A stretch of DNA of 64,000 bases, from contig NZ_JAMQVC010000002.1 of NCBI RefSeq assembly GCF_023721415.1, positions 496,001 through 560,000 of the forward strand, read 5' to 3'. Origin of the DNA: Galbibacter mesophilus. GTDB lineage: Bacteria; Bacteroidota; Bacteroidia; Flavobacteriales; Flavobacteriaceae. Positions within the stretch are counted from its first letter, which is position 1. Each line of letters starts with the position of its first letter. Under the pieces are notes generated by a model. It searched no databases. It worked only from the letters and a program-made list of their open reading frames with translations, and was not told where the DNA came from. Below are positions 50,640 through 59,148 of the stretch, one piece after another. A program made the position numbers and the translations under genes.

Positions 50640-50758
50640 TAGTTTATTTTTTTTGAATTTTTTAATTGGTTTAATCACTAATTAAAAACGATGTGTATTT
50701 TTCTTTAAACAAGTTTGTTACGATGTTGTTTTAAATCCTTGGAAGGCGATTTGCCAGC

Positions 50759-51895
50759 TTACTGAATCCTTTTCTTTCTATTGGTTTCATAATCTTCAAA
50801 AATCATTTCCCCGAGTCCCTGAAGACCTGTGAAAAATGCTTTTCCTTTGTTAGCTTCGGTAAAATGCCTTACAAATTGCATAAGGTATGGATCTCTTGCA
50901 ATCATGAAGGTGGTAATAGGAATGTGTAATTTACGTGCTTGCCGAGCCATAACGTAGCATTTGTTTACAATATAACTATCTAGACCTGCACTGTTCATGT
51001 AGTATTCACCGTCAGGTTGCCTTATGCAGCTTGGTTTACCATCGGTAATCATGAAAATCTGTTTGTTGGTATTTCTCTTTCTTCGCAGAATATCCATGGC
51101 AAGTTGCAGCCCGGCCACCGTGTTGGTGTGGTAGGGACCTACTTTTAAATATGGTAAATCTTTAATGGAAATTGGCCAAGCATCATTCCCGAAAACAATA
51201 ATATCCAATGTGTCTTTCGGGTATCTCGTGGTAATGAGTTCAGCTAAGGCCATCGCTACTTTTTTAGCAGGAGTTATTCTATCTTCCCCGTACAAAATCA
51301 TACTGTGACTAATATCTATCATGAGAACGGTACTCATTTGTGCCTTGTGATGCGTTTCTTCAACCACTAAATCACTTTCATTCATCATGAAATCATCTAG
51401 GCCATGATTTATTTGTGCGTTTCGCATACTTTCTGTCATAGATATGCGCTCCAAAGCATCACCAAATTGATAGCTTCTAAAATCGCCTGTATGTTCATCG
51501 CCTCTGCCGGTATGTTTGGTTCTATGGTTACCACTCGCACTTTTTTTCAGTTTACCAAAAATCTGTTCCAGTGCGTGTTTTCGAATGAGCTGTTCGGTTT
51601 TGGCGGTAATGGCAATTTTGCCATCTCCATCACCCGTGCTATCGCCATCGGGGTCAATTTCCTCCTGAACAAACCCTTTGCGTTTTAAATCTTCAATAAA
51701 ATCGTCAATGGTATAATCGGCTGTGGTAAGCTCGTATTCCTTATCAAGTTCGCGTAACCAATCGATTGCCTCGTCAAAATCTCCAGAAGTATGCGTAATT
51801 AACTCCTTGAAAATCTCAAAAAGCTTATCAAAAGGGGATTGGTGAGGTGCTTCATACTTGGTAAATACAAATCCTTTTCTCTTCGTTTTATTCAT
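50759..51895 (-). CDS. VWA-domain protein, partner of the AAA+ ATPase
   Basis: The 378-residue protein has an N-terminal helical part (about 1-110), a linker with GRGDEHTGDF, and a C-terminal von Willebrand A domain (about 185-365) with the metal-ion site DxSxS (MIDISHSMI, near residue 195) and a later Thr/Asp site (FMITDGKPSC, near 283). It is cytoplasmic (no signal). The gene is 119 bp upstream of the AAA+ gene in the same direction, forming the common MoxR-VWA pair. Its role would be to hand the target to the ATPase. Confidence 0.88.
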   Translation of the reverse strand: MNKTKRKGFVFTKYEAPHQSPFDKLFEIFKELITHTSGDFDEAIDWLRELDKEYELTTADYTIDDFIEDLKRKGFVQEEIDPDGDSTGDGDGKIAITAKTEQLIRKHALEQIFGKLKKSASGNHRTKHTGRGDEHTGDFRSYQFGDALERISMTESMRNAQINHGLDDFMMNESDLVVEETHHKAQMSTVLMIDISHSMILYGEDRITPAKKVAMALAELITTRYPKDTLDIIVFGNDAWPISIKDLPYLKVGPYHTNTVAGLQLAMDILRRKRNTNKQIFMITDGKPSCIRQPDGEYYMNSAGLDSYIVNKCYVMARQARKLHIPITTFMIARDPYLMQFVRHFTEANKGKAFFTGLQGLGEMIFEDYETNRKKRIQ

Positions 51896-52086
51896 AGCTC
51901 TATAAAATTAAGGAATTTTATAGACAAAGAGAATGTGTTATAAAACTTTAAGGATTTCTTAGGGAATTATTTAAACTGGTAGATTATTCTGCTTAAAATT
52001 AAATCTAGACGAATCCTTTTCAGAAGAAAATGGATTTAAATAAAAGTTTCTGAAGCAAAGCATTTGTTTAAAAATCAAATGAAGAA

Positions 52087-52650
52087 TTATTCCTTTTTCG
52101 GTAATTCCTTCAGCATACCATCATAAGTTATAAAATCTCTTTCTGAGCTATTAACCGAAACGGAGGTCTTTCCGTTTAGGAAAACCATAAGGGTTACATC
52201 AAATGTCTCTGTGCTGTTATTGGTAGAAAAGGTGATACGGTGATGCTTCTTTTTGTCAAGATATTCTATCTCCAAATCGGTAATCTTATTATTAAATTTT
52301 ATCCCTTCTCCTTCGGTATTATAACCGCCACCCATTTGTCTTTCGCCAAAAAATGGTAAATCTGCTTTTGCAGAATCGCCTTTAATTTGTATAAATGCAC
52401 CGTCATCGATTATATCAATTCGCTGCACATTATTTCCAGGAGGAATTAATCCGCTATTAGCGACCCTCATCATGCTTGAACTAATTGTTGGCATGGCCCA
52501 CTGGCAATCAATTCTGAATTCTTTTTTATTGATTACAGAATCCAATTTAGCAGCAGAGGCACTATCTACAGCTGCATTTTGCGTACTACCGCAACTTGTG
52601 ATGGAAATACAAACAACTAACGCGAGAACAATGTTTAAGAGCTTCATCAT
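52087..52650 (-). CDS. DUF4251 lipoprotein
   Basis: The 187-residue protein has a lipoprotein signal (LALVVCISITSC, Cys20) and the DUF4251 body: FRIDCQWAMPTISSSMMRVA, FFGERQMGGGYNTEGEGIKF, and a beta-strand series to the end. The family is confined to Bacteroidota; the function is unknown. It stands alone. Confidence 0.85.
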   Translation of the reverse strand: MMKLLNIVLALVVCISITSCGSTQNAAVDSASAAKLDSVINKKEFRIDCQWAMPTISSSMMRVANSGLIPPGNNVQRIDIIDDGAFIQIKGDSAKADLPFFGERQMGGGYNTEGEGIKFNNKITDLEIEYLDKKKHHRITFSTNNSTETFDVTLMVFLNGKTSVSVNSSERDFITYDGMLKELPKKE

Positions 52651-52998
52651 TTTAATTTTAACGTACTTAAAGGTAGCAAATTTCTTTCATTATTCTAAAA
52701 TTTTGTCTTACAGAAGTTATAAATAGTAAAGACTCAATGATAATTTTTGTTAATGTTTTTCTTCCGAAGAAAATATGGAAAAATCTATCCAATCCATTAT
52801 ACTGAATTCTTTGGTTCCGACACTAGTTTTATTTTTCTGAAATTTAAAATCCATGGTAATGTTTCCAAATAATGATTAGAAAGTACGGCCTCTGCTTCCA
52901 AAATAGTATTTTCTTATTTTAAAAACACTTGGCTAATTTGTTACTTGTTAGTATCTTTCAACATCAAAAAGTAGTGACGAACCTTAAACATTTATAGA
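52651..52998 (+). promoter_or_regulatory. Divergent intergenic region with the promoter of the DUF349 gene
   Basis: No gene is visible in these 348 bp. TTG (52929-52931) and TATCTTTC (52952-52959, one mismatch to TAnnTTTG) are 20 nt apart. The transcript would start near 52966 and reach the ATG at 52999. For the DUF4251 gene, TACCTTTA (minus strand) is a possible -7 element. Confidence 0.5.
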
Positions 52999-54945
52999 AT
53001 GTTAGAAGATAAAAATGATAACCTGCAAGCAGCGGCAGAAGGAAAAGAAGAGAATCCAATTGAAACTTCATCACAAAGTATTTCATCCTCAAAAGACGAT
53101 GAAAATATAAAAGTTAATAGTGGAGAAAGTGAAGTAGAGGAGGAGCAGGAAGAAGACCCGCAGAACGAAATCGATGAATCCAATGCTGAAGACGCTGAAG
53201 ATGAAGGGCATAAGGACCGTCATGAAATTCCCATGCCCGATTATCATGTTATGGACATGGAAGCGCTGGTGAATGAATTGGAAAAGCTTATACGAAAGGA
53301 AAAGGTTCAGGCCATAAAAAGGCATGTGGATTCCATTAAATCTGAATTTGACTTGAAGTTTCAAGAGCTTTTAGAGCAAAAAAAGGAAGACTTTGTTAAT
53401 GATGGCGGAAATGAAATAGATTTTGTTTATACGACCAGTGACAAAAAGAAGTTTAACGAACTTTATGGCGAGTATAAAGAAAAGAAAAATCACTACTACA
53501 AAAGTCTAGAGAACCGTTTACAAGCCAATTTAGAAAATCGTTTGGCTATAATAGAAGAGTTAAAAGGGCTCATTAACGTTGAGGAGAATATTAATGATAC
53601 CTACAAACACTTTAAGGAATTGCAGGATAGATGGCGAAATGCGGGACCTATTCCTAGAGTAAACTACAACGATGTTTGGCGTACGTATCATCACCATGTT
53701 GAGATATTTTATGATTTCTTAGATCTTAATCGTGATCTTAGGGATTTAGATTTTAAGCACAACTTAGAAGAAAAAGAAAAGATTATTGCGCAGTCAGAAC
53801 AGTTAGCAGAAATAGGGGATGTTAACAAAGCTTTCCGAGAACTTCAACTATTACATAAAATCTGGAAAGAAGATTTAGGTCCGGTTGATAGAGAGCACAG
53901 AGATGCTATTTGGGATCGTTTTAGCGCTGCTACTAAGGTTATCCATCAAAAAAGGCAAGAGTATTTTAAAAATCAAGATGCCATACACGAAGCTAATTTA
54001 GCTGTCAAGGAGACCATCATCAATAAAATTAAAGCTATAACGCAACAGCCTGCTAATAACCATGGCGGTTGGCAAAAGCAGATTAAAGAGGTAGAGGCGC
54101 TTCGGGAAGATTTTTTTAATGCTGGAAGAGTCCCTTATAAAGTCAATGAACAAACATGGGCCGCCTTTAAAGAGGCTGTTCGTAGTTTTAACCGAAATAA
54201 GAATTCTTTCTACAAGAATTTGAAGAAAGGTCAGCAGGAAAATTTAGATAAGAAAATGGAGTTGGTAAAATTGGCTCAATCTTTAAAAGACAGTGAAGAT
54301 TGGGAAGAAACCACTCCAATCATGAAAAAGATTCAGTCGGATTGGAAAAAAATTGGACATGTTCCTAGAAAATACTCTGATAAAATTTGGAATGAATTTA
54401 AGGCAGCCTGTAATCACTATTTTGACAAATTGCATGCGAGAAAGAATGAGCATTTCAAAGTAGAAATGGAAGCTTTTGAGAAGAAGAAAGCTTTTCTGGA
54501 CGATTTAAAATCGTATGAACTTTCCGGTGATAAGGAAAAAGATTTAGCACAAGTCAAGCAATTTATTGCCGATTGGAAAACGATAGGTAAAATACCGCAT
54601 AGCAAGAAGAGTATTGAAGGTAAGTTTAATAAAATTTTGGATGCGTTATTTAAAAAATTAGATGTTGAGAAGCAGAAAGCTGAACTCATTAAATATGGAA
54701 ATAAGCTGGATCAATTGGCGAATTCGGATAACGATTCATTGATTAATAATGAGCGAATTTTCATCAGAAGAAAAATCGACGAAGTAAAGTCAGAAATAAG
54801 ACAGCTTGAAAACAATCTTCAATTTATAAATGCTGACGATAGCAATCCAATAGTTCAAGAGGTACAAAAAAATATTGAGAAGCATCGTGAAGACCTAAAT
54901 CTTTGGAAAGCTAAATTGAAGAAGCTAAAAAACATGGATCAATAA
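52999..54945 (+). CDS. DUF349 multi-repeat coiled-coil protein
   Basis: The 648-residue protein begins with an acidic, low-complexity region (about 1-75, many Glu, Asp and Ser) and continues with five DUF349 units between about 190 and 560, each with the pattern W-(K/R)-x-x-G-x-x-P-R then W-x-x-F (for example DRWRNAGPIPRVNYNDVW, KIWKEDLGPVDREHRDAIW, SDWKKIGHVPRKYSDKIW, ADWKTIGKIPHSKKS). A coiled-coil tail follows (about 585-648). Proteins with DUF349 repeats are widespread in Bacteroidota; their function is not established. No signal peptide is present, so it is cytoplasmic. Confidence 0.9.
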   Translation: MLEDKNDNLQAAAEGKEENPIETSSQSISSSKDDENIKVNSGESEVEEEQEEDPQNEIDESNAEDAEDEGHKDRHEIPMPDYHVMDMEALVNELEKLIRKEKVQAIKRHVDSIKSEFDLKFQELLEQKKEDFVNDGGNEIDFVYTTSDKKKFNELYGEYKEKKNHYYKSLENRLQANLENRLAIIEELKGLINVEENINDTYKHFKELQDRWRNAGPIPRVNYNDVWRTYHHHVEIFYDFLDLNRDLRDLDFKHNLEEKEKIIAQSEQLAEIGDVNKAFRELQLLHKIWKEDLGPVDREHRDAIWDRFSAATKVIHQKRQEYFKNQDAIHEANLAVKETIINKIKAITQQPANNHGGWQKQIKEVEALREDFFNAGRVPYKVNEQTWAAFKEAVRSFNRNKNSFYKNLKKGQQENLDKKMELVKLAQSLKDSEDWEETTPIMKKIQSDWKKIGHVPRKYSDKIWNEFKAACNHYFDKLHARKNEHFKVEMEAFEKKKAFLDDLKSYELSGDKEKDLAQVKQFIADWKTIGKIPHSKKSIEGKFNKILDALFKKLDVEKQKAELIKYGNKLDQLANSDNDSLINNERIFIRRKIDEVKSEIRQLENNLQFINADDSNPIVQEVQKNIEKHREDLNLWKAKLKKLKNMDQ

Positions 54946-55140
54946 GGAAGAGATTGCCTAAAGTGAATTGAAACTATTTTCATATGGATGATTGTTAACT
55001 GGCATAAAAACAAAGTTGCAATTTCCATAACTTAAAGTTGTAAATGCAACAAGTTTACTCCATAAATAAATTTATTTAACATTTATTAACCTTTAAGGGG
55101 ACTTTGTTATAAACATATTACGATTTAACGTAAAAACAAT

Positions 55141-55169
55141 TTTGAAAACAAAATTTTATGTTAAATTTG
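55141..55169 (+). promoter_or_regulatory. Promoter of the TPR histidine kinase gene
   Basis: TTTG (55141-55144), a 17-nt spacer and TAAATTTG (55162-55169) match the Bacteroidota promoter well. Transcription from about 55176 gives a 16-nt leader. Just upstream, AATTTTG-AAAA-CAAAATT forms a short hairpin that overlaps the -33 element. The rest of 54946-55140 shows no element. Confidence 0.7.
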
Positions 55170-55191
55170 AGTATGTTTTACAAGTCCCTAA

Positions 55192-57234
55192 ATGAATTTA
55201 AAACCGACTTTATTATTTTTTTGTCTCATATTTAGTCTTCAAATTAGCAGCCAAAGAAAAGAATTAGATAGTCTATCTAAAGAGGTAGTTGCTTACAACT
55301 TTCTTTCCTCCGAAAAAAAAAGGGACACTTCCTACATCAATTTATTGAACAAATATGTTGTAGCAAACTATTATGTTAGCAACGATACGATTCATCATTA
55401 TGCTTCTAAAAGCTTAGAGCTTTCCAAAGAACTTCAATATCATCAAGGTCAAATCGAATCTTTAATTAGTCTTGGTTTTTACGAGAGTGAAATGGGAAAT
55501 TACAAGGAAGCAGTTTCCCATGCTGAAAAAGCCTTAGAAAAAGCTCTGGAAATAAATAGTTTTAAGCACAAGATTGTTTGCTACAGTAATTTGGCTACTA
55601 TTTACCATTACGCAGGTAATATTAAGAACTGTGTAGAGGCTAGTTTAAAAGGTATTAGAATCGGGGAAGATCGATTGAATAAAACCCGTGAAGAATTATT
55701 GTATTTAAGTTTAATGTACGAAAACCTCGGCCTTACTTATGGAATGCAGCGGGAATATAAAAAAGCGCTTGATTTTTTGTTTAAGGCCAAGAAAATTAAT
55801 GAAGAAACCGAAAGTAAACTAGCTCAGGCTCAAACGCTAAGTAATATTGCAAGTTATCAGTTGGAAACTCAGGAGTATGAAAGTGGTTTGGAGAACATTG
55901 AAAAATCCATCCCCATTTTTGATGAGCTTGGCTATAAAGATTGGTTGGCATTCGCTTTTAAAGTTAAAGGACAGCTTTATGCCGAAACCAATAAATATGA
56001 AGAAGCGTTGGATATTTATATGCAATCTTTAGGCATATATGAAATAGTGGAGGACAAGCGAGAAAAAACATCGCTATTAAATGAAATTGCAAAAACCTAC
56101 TGCGATTTACAGGAGTATGATCTTGCCAAAATGTATGCAGAAGAGGCGCTAACAGGTGCAAAAGAATTGAATTCTTTTAAGGATATAAAAGAATGCTCGG
56201 AAACGCTTTATGAAGTTGCTAAAGAGACATTGGATTTTGAAAATGCGCTGTATTTTCATGAGCAATTTAAAAGTTATAACGATAGTATTTTCAACCATGA
56301 AAATACCAAAAGTGTTGCGGCGCATGAGGCTCAGATGTCTTTTATTTCCATGGAAAATGAGCTTCGTTTGGAAAGCGAAAAACAACTTAATAAACAACGA
56401 CTCTTTATATACCTGTCTTCCGGAGGGGTAATTATTTTACTTACCATTCTTTTCTTCACGCAAAGAAGTAGAAAGGTGGAGCGAAAGTTAAACGGTTTAC
56501 TGGCCAATAAAAATCATGACCTTAAAAAGCGGGAACAGGAATTGCAAGAGTTAAATGAGACAAAAAACAAATTTTTCTCGATTATTGCTCATGATTTGAG
56601 GACGCCCATTGGTTCGTTAAATTCTTTAATAGATTTGTTAAAAGACAATCAAATTAGTCCAAAAGATTTTATGCAATTTGCCCCGAAATTAAGTGAGCAA
56701 GTTAAAAGTATATCCTTTACACTTAACAACCTTTTGGTTTGGGGTCAAGCGCAAATGAAAGGAGCCAATTCGAGACCTACCAAAAATGATCTAAATATCA
56801 TTTGTAATGATACCCTTAAATTATTGAAGGAATCTGCAGATAAGAAAAAAATATTGATAAAAAATAGAATTCCAAGCAAGGCGACCGTATTTGCAGATCT
56901 GGACCATGTGCAATTAGTTTTCCGAAACATAATAAGTAATGCCATTAAGTTTACGCCTGAATCTGGATTGATAGAGGTTTTTGCCACAGAGTTTGAAAAG
57001 CATTGGCAGGTGGAAATTAAAGATAGCGGAGTAGGGATGAGCAAAAAAGCCATAGATGCCATCCTTTCAGATAAAACCCAGTTCAATTCTACTTACGGTA
57101 CAAATGATGAAAAAGGAACTGGTTTGGGACTGAATCTTTGTAAGGAAATGATTAAGAAAAACAATGGAAAACTTTGGATAGAATCTTTCCTAGGTAAGGG
57201 TACCAGTTTTTATTTTACATTGCCAAAACCTTAA
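55192..57234 (+). CDS. TPR-sensor histidine kinase
   Basis: The 680-residue protein has a signal-like N-terminus (LLFFCLIFSLQISSQ), a periplasmic TPR sensor region (about 60-370), one membrane segment (about 404-424, IYLSSGGVIILLTILFF), a coiled coil, the HisKA domain with phospho-accepting His467 (FFSIIAHDLRTP) and an ATPase domain with N box (RNIISNAIKFTPESG, near 585), G1 (DSGVGM) and G2 (GTGLGLNLCKEM). No response regulator is adjacent, so it is an orphan kinase. The periplasmic TPRs suggest it senses a protein partner in the envelope. Confidence 0.92.
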   Translation: MNLKPTLLFFCLIFSLQISSQRKELDSLSKEVVAYNFLSSEKKRDTSYINLLNKYVVANYYVSNDTIHHYASKSLELSKELQYHQGQIESLISLGFYESEMGNYKEAVSHAEKALEKALEINSFKHKIVCYSNLATIYHYAGNIKNCVEASLKGIRIGEDRLNKTREELLYLSLMYENLGLTYGMQREYKKALDFLFKAKKINEETESKLAQAQTLSNIASYQLETQEYESGLENIEKSIPIFDELGYKDWLAFAFKVKGQLYAETNKYEEALDIYMQSLGIYEIVEDKREKTSLLNEIAKTYCDLQEYDLAKMYAEEALTGAKELNSFKDIKECSETLYEVAKETLDFENALYFHEQFKSYNDSIFNHENTKSVAAHEAQMSFISMENELRLESEKQLNKQRLFIYLSSGGVIILLTILFFTQRSRKVERKLNGLLANKNHDLKKREQELQELNETKNKFFSIIAHDLRTPIGSLNSLIDLLKDNQISPKDFMQFAPKLSEQVKSISFTLNNLLVWGQAQMKGANSRPTKNDLNIICNDTLKLLKESADKKKILIKNRIPSKATVFADLDHVQLVFRNIISNAIKFTPESGLIEVFATEFEKHWQVEIKDSGVGMSKKAIDAILSDKTQFNSTYGTNDEKGTGLGLNLCKEMIKKNNGKLWIESFLGKGTSFYFTLPKP

Positions 57235-57246
57235 TTTCAGTCAAGT

Positions 57247-58119
57247 TTAATAGACTACATTCACTTGTTGTGACCAAACTTTAACAGCTACTTTGTCTAT
57301 TTCTGAAATATATTCGCCGTCTACTTGAAAAGGTATTGGAATAGCAGTTTCAATGGTAGCGCTATCTGTTGAAATAACTTCAATAAAGTTATCGTGCATA
57401 GGAATTTCATCCAAAATGGTCTCAAATATCTTCTTTATTTGAAAGGTTTTTATGATCAAAATTTCAAATTTGCCATCATCCAGCTTCCCTTTTGGGTTAA
57501 TAATAGCACCGTTGCCGTATTTTCTAGCATTGGCAATACCAATCATCATGGCGCTTCCTTCTTTTATGGTACCGTTACTGTTAATCTTAAATCGAAACGG
57601 ATCTTTAAAGTCGATAAGCGTTGGAATGGATTTAATAGCATATCCTAATTTACCACGAATACTACCTTCATCGTAGTTTTTAATCAATGAAGCATTTAGA
57701 CCAATATCACTAATGTGAATGGAGGTTTCGCCATTAATGTCCAAAACATCAATAGGTTTTGTTTCCTCTCGCAGCGCAATGTCAATGGCTTTGTCTATGT
57801 CCTCAGGGATTCCAAGATCCGTCGCCATACCGTTGGCACTTCCCGCAGGAATAATAGCCAGCGAAGTTTTTTTGTCCTTTAGGGCTTCTACACAAAGTTT
57901 TATAGTACCATCGCCACCAACAGAAATTAACCTATCAGGTTTCTGTTCCCTTATCTTTTCTTGTATATTCTCTAAATCCTTTTCGCCAGTAGTTTTATAA
58001 ACAGAAAGTAAAATGTTCTGCTGGGTTGTCAGCGACTCAATTTTCTCAATAATCCTATTTTTGTTTTTATCGCCCGAAATAGGATTAACTACCAATAAAA
58101 TTTGGTTAAGATGCTTCAT
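57247..58119 (-). CDS. Diacylglycerol/lipid kinase (YegS/DgkB type)
   Basis: The 290-residue protein belongs to the diacylglycerol kinase catalytic family. The nucleotide loop VGGDGTIKLCVE (near residue 67) and the segment LAIIPAGSANGMATDLGIP (near 91) are typical; the C-terminal part forms the second beta-sandwich domain. It would phosphorylate diacylglycerol or a related lipid. It is divergent from an App1-type phosphatase by 66 bp, which does the reverse reaction. No signal peptide is present. Confidence 0.9.
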   Translation of the reverse strand: MKHLNQILLVVNPISGDKNKNRIIEKIESLTTQQNILLSVYKTTGEKDLENIQEKIREQKPDRLISVGGDGTIKLCVEALKDKKTSLAIIPAGSANGMATDLGIPEDIDKAIDIALREETKPIDVLDINGETSIHISDIGLNASLIKNYDEGSIRGKLGYAIKSIPTLIDFKDPFRFKINSNGTIKEGSAMMIGIANARKYGNGAIINPKGKLDDGKFEILIIKTFQIKKIFETILDEIPMHDNFIEVISTDSATIETAIPIPFQVDGEYISEIDKVAVKVWSQQVNVVY

Positions 58120-58185
58120 TTAAAAAGAATTTTAACTAAATTAAATAAAATAAAGAACGAATGTTATTAAGGAAACTATAAATCC

Positions 58186-59148
58186 ATGAAATTTGACTTG
58201 AAACTTTATAGAGGGTATGCTAATGAACAACAAGTTATTTTATTCGGGCACGTATTTAGATCCTTGGCGCCAGATTATTTTTTAACCGATAAGAAAGGAT
58301 ACAGGCATGCCAAAGGAGTATACGAAATGTTTACGATTAAAACCTTGGAAAATGCTACTGTAAAAGTCTCTTTTTTAGATGAAACAATAACTACTAAAAC
58401 CACCAAGGACGGCTATTTTCGTATATGTGTGCCTAAGAAAAACATTTCAGCAGGATGGCATGAATTTTCTGCGGAAGCCTATTATGAAGATTACCATTCC
58501 AAAGAGCAAAGTGAATTTCTCAAACCTTTTCCTGGAAAGATTGGAGTAATTTCTGATATCGATGATACCTTTTTAATTTCCCACACCAACAATATTTTAA
58601 AGAAAGTATATGTGCTGCTTACCAAAAACGTGAATAAGCGAAAAATTTTTGAAGATGTAGCAGAGCATTATCAGCTTTTAAGTGAAGCAGGTCGTGAGGG
58701 AGAGGTCGAAAAAAACACCTTTTTTTACGTCTCCAGTAGTGAGTGGAATTTATACAGCTTTATATTGAATTTCACCCGACTTCATAAGCTGCCAAAATCG
58801 GTGTTTAAACTTAAAAAAATAAAGACAGGCCTTGGAGATTTTCTATTTTCCGGAAGGGGTAATCACAGTCACAAATTTGATAAGATTAAAGATATATTGG
58901 AATTCTATCCGGAAATGAGATTTGTCCTAATGGGCGATGATTCTCAAAAGGATCCATTTCTATATCAAAGAATAGTAAAATATTTCCCAAAAAATGTAGC
59001 TGCCATTTACATTCGTCAAACCGGAAAAAAACAAAAAGAAAAAACGCTGGAAGCTTTAGAAAGTGTTTCCAGTTTTCATGTGGCTACTTGCTATTTTAGA
59101 GACAGCTCAGAGGCTATAGAACATTCAAAAAAAATAGGATTACTTTAA
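58186..59148 (+). CDS. App1-family phosphatidate phosphatase (DUF2183)
   Basis: The 320-residue protein has an N-terminal beta domain (about 1-115) and a C-terminal HAD-like phosphatase domain with the DxDxT nucleophile motif (VISDIDDTFLISHT, near residue 125), FFYVSSSEWNLY (near 182) and a later DDSQKDP acid motif (near 258). This is the App1/DUF2183 type that in yeast removes phosphate from phosphatidic acid. It has no signal peptide. It is divergent from a lipid kinase and its last 9 bases overlap the convergent M1 peptidase gene. Confidence 0.88.
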   Translation: MKFDLKLYRGYANEQQVILFGHVFRSLAPDYFLTDKKGYRHAKGVYEMFTIKTLENATVKVSFLDETITTKTTKDGYFRICVPKKNISAGWHEFSAEAYYEDYHSKEQSEFLKPFPGKIGVISDIDDTFLISHTNNILKKVYVLLTKNVNKRKIFEDVAEHYQLLSEAGREGEVEKNTFFYVSSSEWNLYSFILNFTRLHKLPKSVFKLKKIKTGLGDFLFSGRGNHSHKFDKIKDILEFYPEMRFVLMGDDSQKDPFLYQRIVKYFPKNVAAIYIRQTGKKQKEKTLEALESVSSFHVATCYFRDSSEAIEHSKKIGLL

